From Drosophila persimilis (taxonomy: Eukaryota > Arthropoda > Insecta > Diptera > Drosophilidae), in contig NW_020825313.1 of assembly GCF_003286085.1 (NCBI RefSeq), positions 4,402,001 through 4,466,000 of the forward strand: a stretch of DNA of 64,000 bases, written 5' to 3'. Each line of letters starts with the position of its first letter. Within the stretch, counting starts at the first letter, position 1. The position numbers were made by a program, and so were the translations under genes. The notes under the pieces were generated by a model. That model had not been told where the DNA came from and did not search any database. It worked only from the letters and a program-made list of their open reading frames with translations. Of the stretch, positions 47,537 to 58,334 are shown piece after piece.

Positions 47537-49972
47537 CTGCCCGCCTTCATTTCCCATCCTTCGAGCGCGTCCGCATACTCAGGCTCTTCTCCGTGCTTCT
47601 CTACCCATTCCTTGAACACTCTGCATATTTCGGACAAGGTGCCTTCCAATCGAAGCCCGTGAGGCCCCCACGGCCAGTTGTAACGAACCTCTTTGTTACG
47701 TCTGATTCAGCCAGGCTGGCTCAGCGGTCGGTGGGTTCGCCGCAACAAATTTATAAAGCTGTCCGGTCGACAAATAAGAACGCACGGATTAGGTTAGGTT
47801 ACTGATATGACAATTATGCTTTATTGGTATCTTAGAGCTATCTTACGCCTCCTGGGCTGATTCGGTAGTTGGGTTCTCCTCCTCTCCAGCCTTGGTGAGC
47901 GCGACCTATTCAGGACCCCCGAAGGCGTCTCCAAGCCGGCTCTAACGACTGGGGCTACTGATTCTTGGCACGTAGCACAAATCCGCCACTCAGTCGGCGC
48001 CTGACGCGTCCGCCTCTCAATCCTCACGCAACGTCTCCGCTTTCCAAAGTTCTTCCCTTCGTGCAGGGTTTCACTGCTTGTTGCTCACTTTTCACTTAAC
48101 TCTTGATGTCTCCTCTATGGCTGACTGTCCTCCCTCATCGTCGCGGCCTTCCTCTTATAGGCTCGCTTCAGCGTTGGCGTAGCTGACGCCGCCGGGCTCC
48201 AACGGCACTTTCCGCCATGCGGTGCCCGTATTTTTCCATCGGCGCACAGTGGCGAATTCCGCCGTTTCAGCTTGCTAAATTAATAACTTCTGAACAAATA
48301 GAGATAACTTCATGAAACAAACTGCATTTGAAAAAAAAATCTTTCAAAATTTTATCTGCTTAAGTACATTATGCTACAGTGTCTAAAAGCTTCACAATAA
48401 TGGGTTAAAGTTGAACTTTGTTGCTGGAGCATATTTTCCAATGTAAAATGCTCAATTTCTTTTTATTTTTTAATTAATTTTCAACTAAACCTAATATTAA
48501 AAAATTTTTTTTTTAATCTGAAAGTTGGTTTAATTTTGTTGTTTCTGTAAAATAATCCCCCACTTCCTGTTTAGTGGGAGGAATATCTAATAAACTTATC
48601 ATTTCTGAAGAATAACTGCTTGCCGATTTAATTTGTGATCTCACATATCTAATGGATGAAATATATGGATCTGAAGAGGCTGCCAACATGTTGAAAAGGT
48701 CTTGGTTTTGCTTAATTCGTGATGTCTTGCACGTATTCATATTCCTGTATTTTTTGTAATCTTTGTTTTTCGTTTCCTGGGCTTCCTCTGACATCTCTCC
48801 AATTGGTAGGCTCTGATGTTCAATTAAAATTTGACCATGTGCCAGAATTTTATGAAGCGTGGAAGCTAGCTTTGTTTTCAGGATATTTTCCAGTAACAGC
48901 TATGCAGTCTTCGAGGCATATTTACCAAACTTGCGGGTATTTTTTGTTCTTTGCAGTTTCAAATATTTAAAATAACACCCAATCTTCTGATAATGTCAAT
49001 ATCTTCAGTTATTAATACCGTAATTTTGTTTTTCTCAAAGAATGTCGGTGATGGGCTTCTATCGCTTGTGTTTCCAAATCCTTGCTTGGGGCAGTCCATT
49101 TTTAGTGATAGTTTGAGTAAGAATTTTTTTTGAATAATTTTTTTCCTAGTCTTTTGTATTTCCTTGGCTAGCGTGCTGTTTTCGAAAGATTCTCCCTCTC
49201 GCAGAATGGTATATGCAAGTTTTAAAATGAACTCCATACATCTATGTTAAGTCTTGCATGCAGAACCTGGTCAAAACGCCAGGTAAAGGTCCAAATACTA
49301 TCCTGCATATTCATACATAACCAACAACATAATTGAGGTAGCGCGAGATTGAAAATTATTCTAATATTAAGTGTACCTGAGCATATGGATTCAGGTACTA
49401 AACCTACATTTTGAGCAGTTTTTCAACTTTGACTGGACTTTACAAAAATGTTTACCTATATTTTCCCGAGATTTTTATTGTATATGTTCCTTGAACTATT
49501 TATTACCTAAGTCTAAAACTGCTGACCGACTACCTCGAAAAGGAACGACCGACTAGACTAGACTAGATGGAAGGGTCGAAGCCATGGCTTATAAAAAGTA
49601 AGACCTTTACATAGGTGTGTGCGTGTATGCACTGAGAGCGTACATAGGATGAGCGCGATAGCAGAAACCTTTAGAGAGACGTGACTTAAGAGCTATTAAC
49701 GGCTGTTGCTCCGAACACAACCTTTCTTCTGGAAAATGTAATTAATTGATAGGCAGCGAGTTGATAGTCAAGCACGGTGGTGAGGTGGTGTGTGATGATT
49801 GATGGCTAATAGTTACTGGCGTAGATCATTAAGTTCTTGAAGATAGTCTGATGTCTAGTTCTTCAGTTACCACATTGGTGGCGAGGGTGATGTCTCCGAA
49901 GGGCTTATGTCACTAAACCGAGTGTAGGTCGATTTTACTGCTGATGCTTACCTCTGTAGTGAACCCATGCAT
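47537..49972. repeat. Segmental duplication, copy 2
   Basis: Contains, in order, gag start (47537-47661), gypsy LTR (47679-48244), Transib left part (48245-49518), BEL LTR distal part (49519-49717) and flank to 49972. Relative to copy 1, about 137 bp and about 803 bp are deleted. The copy ends exactly where the 90-bp inverted repeat begins. Confidence 0.85.
48245..49518 (-). mobile_element. Transib, truncated copy from the segmental duplication
   Basis: Starts CACAGTGGCG after CGGCG and matches 43251-44532, including the transposase remnant at 48513-49237 on the minus strand. The right end and the second palindrome arm are deleted at the junction with BEL LTR sequence. Confidence 0.8.
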
Positions 49973-50222
49973 CACTTAGTGGCACTCTACCGTTCCTGGT
50001 CCTGCGTGACCCTTTAGGGCGACTCATTCCCCTTCACCCCTGTGTCACTCGCTCCTCGGGTGGCTACAGCCACATAAGAAAGGAGGGCGACAGGAAGAAG
50101 AGAACGGCACACATACCAGATCTGAAACCCCAACCCGAGGAGCGAGTGACACAGGGGTGAAGGGGAATGAGTCGCCCTAAAGGGTCACGCAGGACCAGGA
50201 ACGGTAGAGTGCCACTAAGTGA
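49972..50222. repeat. Perfect 90-bp inverted repeat with 71-bp spacer
   Basis: The left arm 49972-50061 starts TCACTTAGTGGCACTC and its exact reverse complement occupies 50133-50222. The spacer holds GGCTACAGCCACATAAG and purine-rich sequence. No mismatch was found by eye. The left arm abuts the end of the segmental duplication. Confidence 0.9.
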
Positions 50223-50412
50223 CTAAACACAAAAAAGGAACAGGAAGACCGTGGTTGGAGAAATCTGGAAAAAAAGGAGAAAATTAGTCAGAATAAAATT
50301 AAAACGAGAAAACGAAAAGCACAGCAAACCTGAACAGTAAGCTCGTCACCCAAACCAGGGAAGCGAATCCTGGGTCGGGGAGGGTAATCTCAGACAACGG
50401 ATGACCAGAAAA

Positions 50413-51499
50413 AAACGAGGGGGAACGTTGTGAGTTGCTGCGGACACCGCAACTCTACAGTTATACCCGATACTAAGTCAGTATGGCTCTCCTCCGGCAG
50501 ACGCCGCTAATATTAAACGACAGGACAAAGAGTGCGTGCGAGAGAGACAGAAAATCAGTCTGAGCGTGACGTCACGCGCTGCGTAGCCACTGCAAATTGA
50601 TTTCTTGCTTTTGGTTACAAAAATGATCCGATCTGATCCAGATTCAGCAATCTGATAGATATGGTCATTATCTATGATTCTGCGATTTCAGTTTTCTCGA
50701 ATCTGCAATATTGTGGATGCAACAGATTTTCGTCCTTTGTGGGGGCGGATGGGGGTGGGGCGAAATTCTGAGATATACGTTTTATAGTGGCATATTAATG
50801 GAGTGTGTGTACCAAATTTGGTTACTCTAGCCTTAATAGAGTCTGAGATTTATGGTTGCCCCAGATTTTCGTCCTTTGCGGGGGCGGAAGGGGGTGTGTC
50901 GAAATTTTGACACAAAACGGTCAAGGTCTGATATCACAGGAGTGCGGATACCAAATTTGGTTGCTCTTATGGGTTCTGAGATCCTTGAACTCATATTTTG
51001 CAATTGGCAAAACCGACCATGAAACCTGTTTGTTAGAGAGAGACAGAGCGAGAAAAAATAAAATTGTTTTCTTGATTCTGGCTATAATAATTATACGATC
51101 TGGTTCAGATTTCGCACTCTAGAAGATATAGTTAACCTTTACGATTCTGCGCTTTTAGTTTTCTCGTATCGTCGAAATTGTGGATGCCACAGCTTTTCGC
51201 CCTTTGTGGGGGCGGAAGTGGGCGGGGCAAAGTTTTGAAATATTTTTGTAGCAGTGACATATCACGGAAGTCTGGATCCAAAACATCGTTGCTCTAGCTT
51301 TTATAGTCTTTGAGCATTAGGCGCTGAAGGGGACGGACAGACGGACAGACAGACATGGCTCAATCGACTCGGCTATTGATGCTGATCAAGAATATATATA
51401 CTTTATGGGGTCGGAAACGATTCCTTCTGGACGTTACACACATCCACTTTTACCACAAATCTAATATACCCCAATACTCATTTTGAGTATCGGGTATAA
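50413..51499 (+). mobile_element. DINE-1/mini-me-like repeat
   Basis: Same layout as 40247-41330: AAACGAGGGGGAACG start, GAGTTGC/GCAACTC hairpin, G-rich repeats, a short (GGAC)n tract near 51332-51350, and the GAGTATCGGGTATAA end. Confidence 0.7.
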
Positions 51500-52454
51500 C
51501 CAGGGGCCAGGCTCACGCCTCAAGGCGGACTCACAGGGCAACTACGAGCGTCGGGACGTAACGACGGGTGCCGCTCATGCGTGGACTACCGGGCGAGGAG
51601 TCGGATGATCCTCGGGTCCGAGCCACTGTGTGACGGAGACACCTGTCAAAAGAGTCCGACCGGTGGCGCATAGGAGTTGCCCTGGGATGTGAGCCAAAGA
51701 TTCCAGCCCGGGCGGAGGGTCGGAGGTCCCATTGTTCACGATCGGAATCGCGGCAAACGGCCCGCATTGAGGGCAGAGGGCGAGCTGGAAAGGGAGGAAG
51801 GTTTGAATAAAGTCATCCAGGGCGGGAGAACTCACCCAGGCCAAGGAGGGTCCAATCAGCACGGGATGACGAAGACAGTTCAACGTTAGCATGTATGAAG
51901 TAAATAGCAATTAAAATAAACAGAAATAAAGGGTTAAATGAAAATTAGAATAAGCAAAAATAAAGGATTAAATGGAAATCAGAATAAGCAAAAATAAAAT
52001 GTGGGAATAAAAATCAAAATAATCATAAACGGGAAGGGGGTGGGTCCATCAAAGATGGAAAAGTGTTATCCAATAGCCAACAAAGAAAAGCGGCGAGAAC
52101 ACAACAATATCAAAAAAAAAAGGAAGGGATAAGACCGGCCAGACGCTCCAACGGACGGCAGAGGACGGCGAAATCGGATAGAGAGCGGAGAGCGCGACGG
52201 CACTCACACAACAAGGGGAAAGATGCCGTTAGAGAGCGCGGCCGGCAGAGAGACGAGGCTGAGGGCCATGGGTACAAACGCAACAACCGTTATAACCAGG
52301 CAAGAGAGACCGAAACACGGAACACGGGCACAGTTAGAGGGAACGATTGGCAATGCAACGCGTGTATATAGGCGGGTGGAAAACGGACCAACGAACACTT
52401 GAAGGTAACTAACACCAGCGGGAACTCGGAAAAAAAAACGTAGTACAAAAAAAC
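51500..52454 (+). other. Gypsy B leader-like sequence, no supported gene
   Basis: Purine-rich, moderately GC-rich DNA with small open frames on both strands, none with recognisable domains. 52063-52371 on the plus strand encodes an Arg/Lys/Asn-rich run that could be a small protein but looks compositional. Confidence 0.4.
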
Positions 52455-53884
52455 ATGGAGATGAAACGCGGGCTCGACCACGAGGACTGTAAGAAAAAAA
52501 TGGAGGATCTCCGGGCCTTCCTGGAGGAACAGCAGGCGATCGTAGGAGAAGGGGGCTATCGCGCCAAAGCTTCTCGTCAGCGACGGGCGTCTTTGCTCTC
52601 GCGTAGCGAGGAGGAGGATTGGTGCGATGGCTCCCAGTTCCTCCAGCTGCTGGCCTCGCCGTTGGTGTCACCGGCACCATCGGGACACGACTCGGTGTCG
52701 GCGACGACGAAGTTCAATTTACCGACGGCCGGCGCGCACCAACCGCGGAAGAAAAGGCCAGGTGGAGGCGGCAGCAAAGGGCGGACCCGGGAACAAGGAA
52801 TAAAAAGCCGCTGACCCTGCGTGACAGAGTCGAGGCGGTGAAGCGGAAGTTCCGGGAGGCGACGCCGGATCCACCGGCTGCTGGCGATCAGGCGTCGGAG
52901 GGATGAAGTACGAAGGAGCCCGGCGAAGAGAGCGACGAGGCGCCGCCACCCCCACCATTCCGGTTGGTGCTGCCGCCGATGCAGCCCCGGACCGACGAGG
53001 CGGAGACCGAGGGGGCGCAGTCCCAGGCACTGGCGAGCTGTCTACGGACCCCGAGGCCGTGGCAGCGGCGGCTGCAGCAGGCCGAGGAGGAGGAAGACGA
53101 GCTTTGGCAGCCTACGCCACCGGCCGAGGACGACGAGGGCCCAGAGAGGCGGCAACAGCAGGGCGAGGAAGAAGTGCACAGGCAGCGCCGTGCACCGAAG
53201 CAGCAGCACCAGCAGCAGCATCATCAGCAGCAGGGGCAGTGGCAGCAGCAACAACAGTGGAGGGGACCCGAGGCGGCAGTGATGGGCCCGTATGTGTCAC
53301 AGGAGGTGCGGAACGACGTGCGCCAGGGGATGGTGTGGCACCACCAGACCCTGCACATCACGTGGGCCTCGGGGCCCGCCCCGGGCGAAGCCCAGCCAGA
53401 GGCAGGCGCCCGGGTGTGGGAGGAGACTCCACGCGGCAGCAACAGCAGGGACCCGCGGAGGAGGGACCCCGGACCCGCCCCCACGACCGCAGCGGCAGAA
53501 GCGGTGACGGCAGAGCTCAGCAGGACGGCAGCGGCCAAGACGCGGGCTGCGGAGGCGGAGATGGCGGCCGAAACAGCGGCGGAGGCGGAGACGGCAGACC
53601 CCAGCGGGACGGCGGTGGCGGAGACGGCAGACCCCAGCGGGACGGCGGCGGCAGAGACGCGGACCACAGAAACGGTGACGGCGGCCCAGACAGCGGCAAC
53701 GAAGACGGCGACGGCCGAAGCAGTGGCCCGCACCGGAGAGGTCAACGGCGGCCGAGCGCCCGGCTCTAAAGCGGCAGGCCTCGTGCCCAGAGCCCCGTGC
53801 AGGAATGAAGCGGCCGGCCCTGCAGCGGCACAGCTCGGCACCGCCAGCCACTGTCCACTGTCCGTCTCGTGGGGAGGAGGGTAA
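52455..53884 (+). pseudogene. Gag-like coding region of gypsy B, frameshifted and repeat-rich
   Basis: An ATG at 52455 starts a frame with KKMEDLRAFLEEQQAIV, a coiled-coil-like N-terminus. After a shift near 52650 the second frame gives PLTLRDRVEAVKRKFREAT and stops at about 52906. A third frame (52904-53884) has PPPPPFRLVLPPMQP, a Gln-rich block near 53150-53260, PYVSQEVRNDVRQGM, and a long Ala/Thr/Glu-rich repeat tail. The layout suggests gag of an LTR element but I cannot name a domain. The GC-rich repeats leave long frames open on both strands, so open length is weak evidence here. Confidence 0.45.
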
Positions 53885-54024
53885 AAAAGCTGGTGAGCGA
53901 GCGGGGCACCCGGTACCGCATTGCAATGACGGCCACGCGCACGGAGGTGTTCCGTGAGCACAAGTAACAAAAAAAAGGGAAAAGAACAAGAGGAAACTAA
54001 AAAAAAAAAAAAAAAAATAACAAA

Positions 54025-55140
54025 AAACGAGGGGGAACGTTTTGAGTTGCTGTGGACACCGCAACTCTACGGTTATACCCGATACTAAGTCAGTATGGCT
54101 CTCCTCCGGCAGACGCCGCTAATATTAAACGACACGACAAAGAGTGCGTGCGAGAGAGACAGAAAATCAGTCTGAGCGTGACGTCGGGCGCTGCGTAGCC
54201 ACTGCAAATTTATTTGTTCCTTTTGGCTACAAAAATGATCTGATCTGATCCAGATTCAGCAACCTGATAGATATGGTCATTATTTATGATTCTGCGTTTT
54301 TAGTTTTCTCGAATCTGCAATATTGTTGATGCAAAAGATTTTCGTCCTTTGTGTGGGCGGAAGGGGGTGGGGCGAAATTTTGAGATATACGTTTTATAGT
54401 GAGATCTAACAGGAGTACGGACACTAAATTTGGTTACTCTAGCCTTAATACTCTCTGAGATTTGTGAATATCCCCAGATTTGCATCCTTTGCGGGGGCGG
54501 AAGGGGGTGTGGCGAAATTTTGAAACAAACTCGTCTCGGTCTGATATATTAGGAGTGTGGATACCAAATTTGGTTGCTCTAGCTTTTATAGTCTCTGAGA
54601 TCTAGGCGCTAATGTTTTACTCTAAGCACAGCCGCCTATGCTACGTGTGTGTTAGAGTGAGACAGAGCGAGAAAGAGTGAATTTGTTTTCGTGATTCTGG
54701 CTGTAATAATTATACGATCTGGTTCAGATTTTGCACTCTAGAAGATATAGTCATCTTCTACGATTCTGCGTTTTTAGTTTTCTTGTATCGTCGAAATTGT
54801 GGATGCCACAGATTTTCGCCCTTTGTTGGGGCGGAAGTGGGCGGGGCAAAGTTTTGAAATATTTTTGGAGCAGTGACATATCACAGAAGTCTGGATCCAA
54901 AACATCGTTGCTCTAGCTCTTATAGTCTTTGAGCATTAGGCGCTGAAGGGGACGGACAGACGGACGGACGGACAGACGGACAGACGGACGGACGGACAGA
55001 CAGACATGGCTCAATCGACTCGGCTATTGATGCTGATCAAGAATATATATACTTTATGGGGTCGGAAACGATTCCTTCTGGACGTTACACACATACACTT
55101 TTACCACAAATCTAATACTCATTTTGAGTATCGGGTATAA
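54025..55140 (+). mobile_element. DINE-1/mini-me-like repeat
   Basis: Third plus-oriented copy, next to an A-rich run (53999-54017). It has AAACGAGGGGGAACG, a hairpin, G-rich repeats, a (GGAC)n tract at about 54953-55002, and the end GAGTATCGGGTATAA. Confidence 0.7.
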
Positions 55141-55464
55141 AAACACACGGGAAACTAGAAGGACAGAAAATTAATAAAGAGAAAGCGAAAAAGAAAAGAA
55201 GCGGAATACTTACTTGGGGGAATATCGAGTGGATCGCATAAACGCCCCTACACCTTATCGATAGGCAGGGAGTCAGCCCCAGCCAGAAAACTGCAAGGGC
55301 TGGCAGCGCCGCCCGAGCAAAGACGCCAGAGGGCGCCAGGGCGGCCCTGATCCCAGGTTCAATAAAGAGTGCGCGCGAAATAGGGCCGTTTGAATTGCGA
55401 AGGCACACTCCGTCGCATGGTCGCGGAAAACGGTAGTATTCCGCTGCGGGAAGAAAGAGAAGGG
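55141..55464 (+). other. Gypsy B 3' internal sequence and polypurine tract
   Basis: Untranslated sequence ending in GGGAAGAAAGAGAAGGG (55448-55464), a polypurine tract directly before the LTR. Confidence 0.65.
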
Positions 55465-56333
55465 TGTGAGGAACCGCGGTTCCCACAGGCCGAATTCGAC
55501 CGAAGCACAGCCGGATAAGGCTGTGGAACGGCCGGATAAAGGCTGATGGCTGGCCGGATAAGGCGAAGGTCAGTCCGGATACCCGCGGATATCCGGATGC
55601 GGCGAAGAGGCCAAGGGCCCCCGAGAGGAGAAGTGTCCCGCTCTCGGAGAGAAAGACACGCGAGAGGCAGAGGAGAGGTCCGACGCATGACCAAATAAGG
55701 GCATGGGATCACGCCACCGGCCCGGTCCCGTTACGAAGGCCGTGGAAACCAGGAGATGGCGATGGAAAGTTACCGACGCCGAGCCGGGGTCCCGTTAAGG
55801 CGGGGTTATAAAAGGAGGCTGCGGCGACGAAGTGAGATCTTTCGTGGATGAGTGATCGCGCGCGCACATTTAAACCCCGCCGAAACGTAAGAGTGATACC
55901 CGGTACGGTTCGAAGAAGTGCAGTGAAGTGAATACAGCAACAGGAAGACAGGTCCCGCCTGCCCCCAGAGTGAGTCTAAGTTAAGAGGTGATCCACATTT
56001 ATCGGCGGAAGCTAAGAGGGGAGTGCGAGACGTGGAGTGCGGATTTGAGTGGCGGGCCAAAGCAATAGTGGAGGTCAAATTGCCCCAATCATTAGCCGCA
56101 ACGCTGCCACACTCGACGAGAGCCCGCGCGGGGTGGAGATCCGTAGCTAAGTGAAATTGTCATATCTAGCCCTAAGTCCTAATATAACTACGAATAAAGC
56201 GAAATTAGATTAAAGAATAGCAAGGTTTTATTATTTGTCGTTGGGGGCAACAATAAAAATACGTTGCAACGAATCTGCCGACCGCTGAGCGAGCCCAGCA
56301 AACTAAAGCGGTCCAAAAAGTAGGTCCGTTACA
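55465..56333 (+). repeat. Gypsy B 3' LTR (869 bp)
   Basis: TGTGAGGAACC...GGTCCGTTACA. It shares the ATATCCGGATGCGGCGAA block, the GGTCCCGTTACGAAG block and both termini with the gypsy A LTRs, but is clearly diverged. A TATAAAA box lies at 55806 and an AATAAA at about 56193, giving a promoter and a polyadenylation signal. Confidence 0.8.
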
Positions 56334-56760
56334 ACCTTCCATCGCAACAAGCCTTACCTTTTTGACTTCACAATTAATAACATTTCCTTGGAACGCCTGT
56401 ACAAAGTGAATGACTTAGGCATTATCTTCGTTCCGAACTTATGTTTTAATTCTCGCTATTTCGAATAAAGCCAAAGGAGTCCTTGGCTTTATCAAAAGAT
56501 GGTCGAAGGAATTTTCTGACCCCTATACCACTAAACTACTCTATGTTTCTCTAGTATCTGGTCTCCCCATTACCAAAAATATCAAGATATACTTGAGTCT
56601 GTTCAAAAACAATTCCTTATCTTTGCCCTGCGCGGACTTAATTGGGACCCCTCTCGTCATCTTCCTTCTTATGAGAGTCGGCTGCGCCTCATTAACTTGC
56701 ACTCTCTTGAGAACCGTAGAGCTTGTCATGGAATTCTCTTTCTCCAATATGAAACTTCTT
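56334..56760 (+). pseudogene. CR1 RT thumb fragment
   Basis: The plus-strand frames read SLERLYKVNDLGIIF, then KAKGVLGFIKRWSKEF (about 56469-56516) and FALRGLNWDPSRHLPSYESR. They match the C-terminal part of the CR1 ORF2 at 24112-26922 with frameshifts. It abuts the gypsy B LTR, which therefore may have inserted in this CR1. Confidence 0.75.
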
Positions 56761-56782
56761 CTTTCTGGAGTGCGTGTAGCAG

Positions 56783-56987
56783 CCCTTCCTGATTGCCTCT
56801 TTTTCGGTTCATCAAAATACAAAGTACATACAAACATACAGCACTCAATATATTTCTTGATCTTCTCTTCGACATTTGTTATGTAGAATTCTGTGCAAAT
56901 CAAATCCTTTGTCTTCTTTGCTGCCAAATTACCTCTATCATGTGCACGGCTAATAATTTGCTTTAGCATGTCATTGGGTACCACCAT
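56783..56987 (-). pseudogene. LTR-retrotransposon integrase zinc-region fragment
   Basis: On the minus strand ISRAHDRGNLAAKKTKDLI followed by YITNVEEKIKKYIECCMFV resembles the H2C2 zinc region of Ty3/gypsy integrases. Only about 70 codons remain, between two CR1 pieces. Confidence 0.55.
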
Positions 56988-57037
56988 AAGTGATTAGTCA
57001 GCTCTCACTGCGTTCGGTCGTGTTTTTGCTATGTCGC

Positions 57038-57910
57038 TTTATTACTGCTCGGAATGTAATTCGGACGTCACTGCCGCTTACCTTCGTTGCTTTGAGGTGT
57101 CCGCTGTTCTTCTTTGTGCCGCCGAGCGTTTCATTTGACGTGCATCGATTTGCATTCAGACGCAGTTAAACTTTTAACAAATCTGCCTAATTTGTTATGG
57201 CAGTGTGATAACTGTGTGGTAGCAAATGACTCGCATTCGAAAATAGATGAGCTTAACGACAAGGTTCTGAAGCTTGAAAACCTTTATCGGGTTCTGAAGT
57301 CTGATTTTCAGACTCTTTCGATCATTTCTCATGAGCGTGTGAAGCCGATTGCTCCAAGAAAGGTTTCTAATAGGCCAAAGCCGGCGACCGACTTAATGTC
57401 TCCACGGTTAGTGGCCGCCACCGGACCTCGACTGAGGTCATTGACTTGGGATCAGCTGCTGCTCCCCCACCCGATTTGGAGGGCTTTGTCACAGTCAGAA
57501 GGAGGGAGAGGAAGAATCGGAAGAAGCATGACAATCGTCCTGTTGGTGTTGCTCCGAGCTGCGAACAACTGAGTGTGATGCAGAGCAGCAAATACCTGGT
57601 AAATTTTCTACCGCATTGAAATTTGTTGCTGATAAGCTCTATGTGCCGGAGGCGGAAATTTCTTGCGTGAAATTGGTCAAGCGAGATGCTGATTTATCTG
57701 CGTTGAAGTTCGTAAATTTTAAACTTGGGGTCCCTGAACCCCTCTCCCCGTGGTCTTTGATGATAGATTCTGGCCAGTATCGGTAAGGGTTTCTCGCTTT
57801 GTGCATAGACAGAGGACAGAGGCAGTTAATCTGTGTGCAGCTGTGCCATTGCGGACGTCCACGCCGACTCAAAAAGCTCCAGTTCCATCCACTTCAAAAA
57901 ACCGCCAGTG
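57038..57910 (+). pseudogene. CR1-group Y ORF1, frameshifted PHD-like protein
   Basis: Starts MSLYYCSECNSDVTAAYLRC; after a shift near 57115 it continues CRRAFHLTCIDLHSDAVK and LLWQCDNCVVAND, a PHD-type Cys/His pattern. A coiled-coil-like KIDELNDKVLKLENLYRVLK follows. Further shifts near 57420 and 57770 lead to KRDADLSALKFVNFKLGVP and FWPVSVRVSRF, the C-terminal block of CR1 ORF1. Confidence 0.65.
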
Positions 57911-58334
57911 AGCGGCGCCTCTGGTTTTATGATCGCCGCTTCTCCGCAACATATTCTACTTGCGCTTTTTCGCCGTTTTGCTATGAGCAACAGCCCGTTG
58001 TTTCATTTTTGGCAGTCCTCTTCGTCACAACAATCTGCGCTTTGTGCGATATTCGCTCGGCTGCTACTGGATCAGATGACGATGCTCTTGCTGGCGTTCT
58101 ATCCCGGCTACGTGCGCTTCTAACGTCATCATTACAACCACAAACGCAAATGCATTGCTTCGTATGCTATGCTTGCGCCGCCGCTGCTCTCGGCATTTGG
58201 GAAGAGTCAGCAGCCCGTCGTGCGCTCTTCTGTGGAACACTCTTCAACATCGTCAAAGAGATTGGCTCTCCCGGCTGCTTCCCTGCCCTCTTTTCTGGAC
58301 AAGGATGGTGTGCTACTGATTAGGACTTCAACGC

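Larger units (their letters stand above)
50223..56333 (+). mobile_element. Second Ty3/gypsy-like element (gypsy B): leader, gag, 3' LTR
   Basis: GC-rich plus-strand sequence with a gag-like region and, at its right end, a polypurine tract and LTR related to gypsy A. No pol is recognisable; it may have been deleted. Two DINE-like insertions split the body (50413-51499 and 54025-55140). No 5' LTR is recognisable; the left limit is uncertain. Confidence 0.6.

Noticed and set aside
53224-54064. Minus-strand frames of about 250 codons
   Set aside because: They mirror the GC-rich tandem repeats of the gag-like region; low-complexity Leu/Arg/Ala content and no domains.
55112-56078. Minus-strand frames opposite the gypsy B LTR
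   Set aside because: Antisense to LTR promoter and leader sequence without recognisable domains.
57799-58323. A 174-codon plus-strand frame between Y ORF1 and ORF2
   Set aside because: It crosses the end of ORF1 and the inter-ORF region in a frame that carries none of the conserved CR1 blocks.
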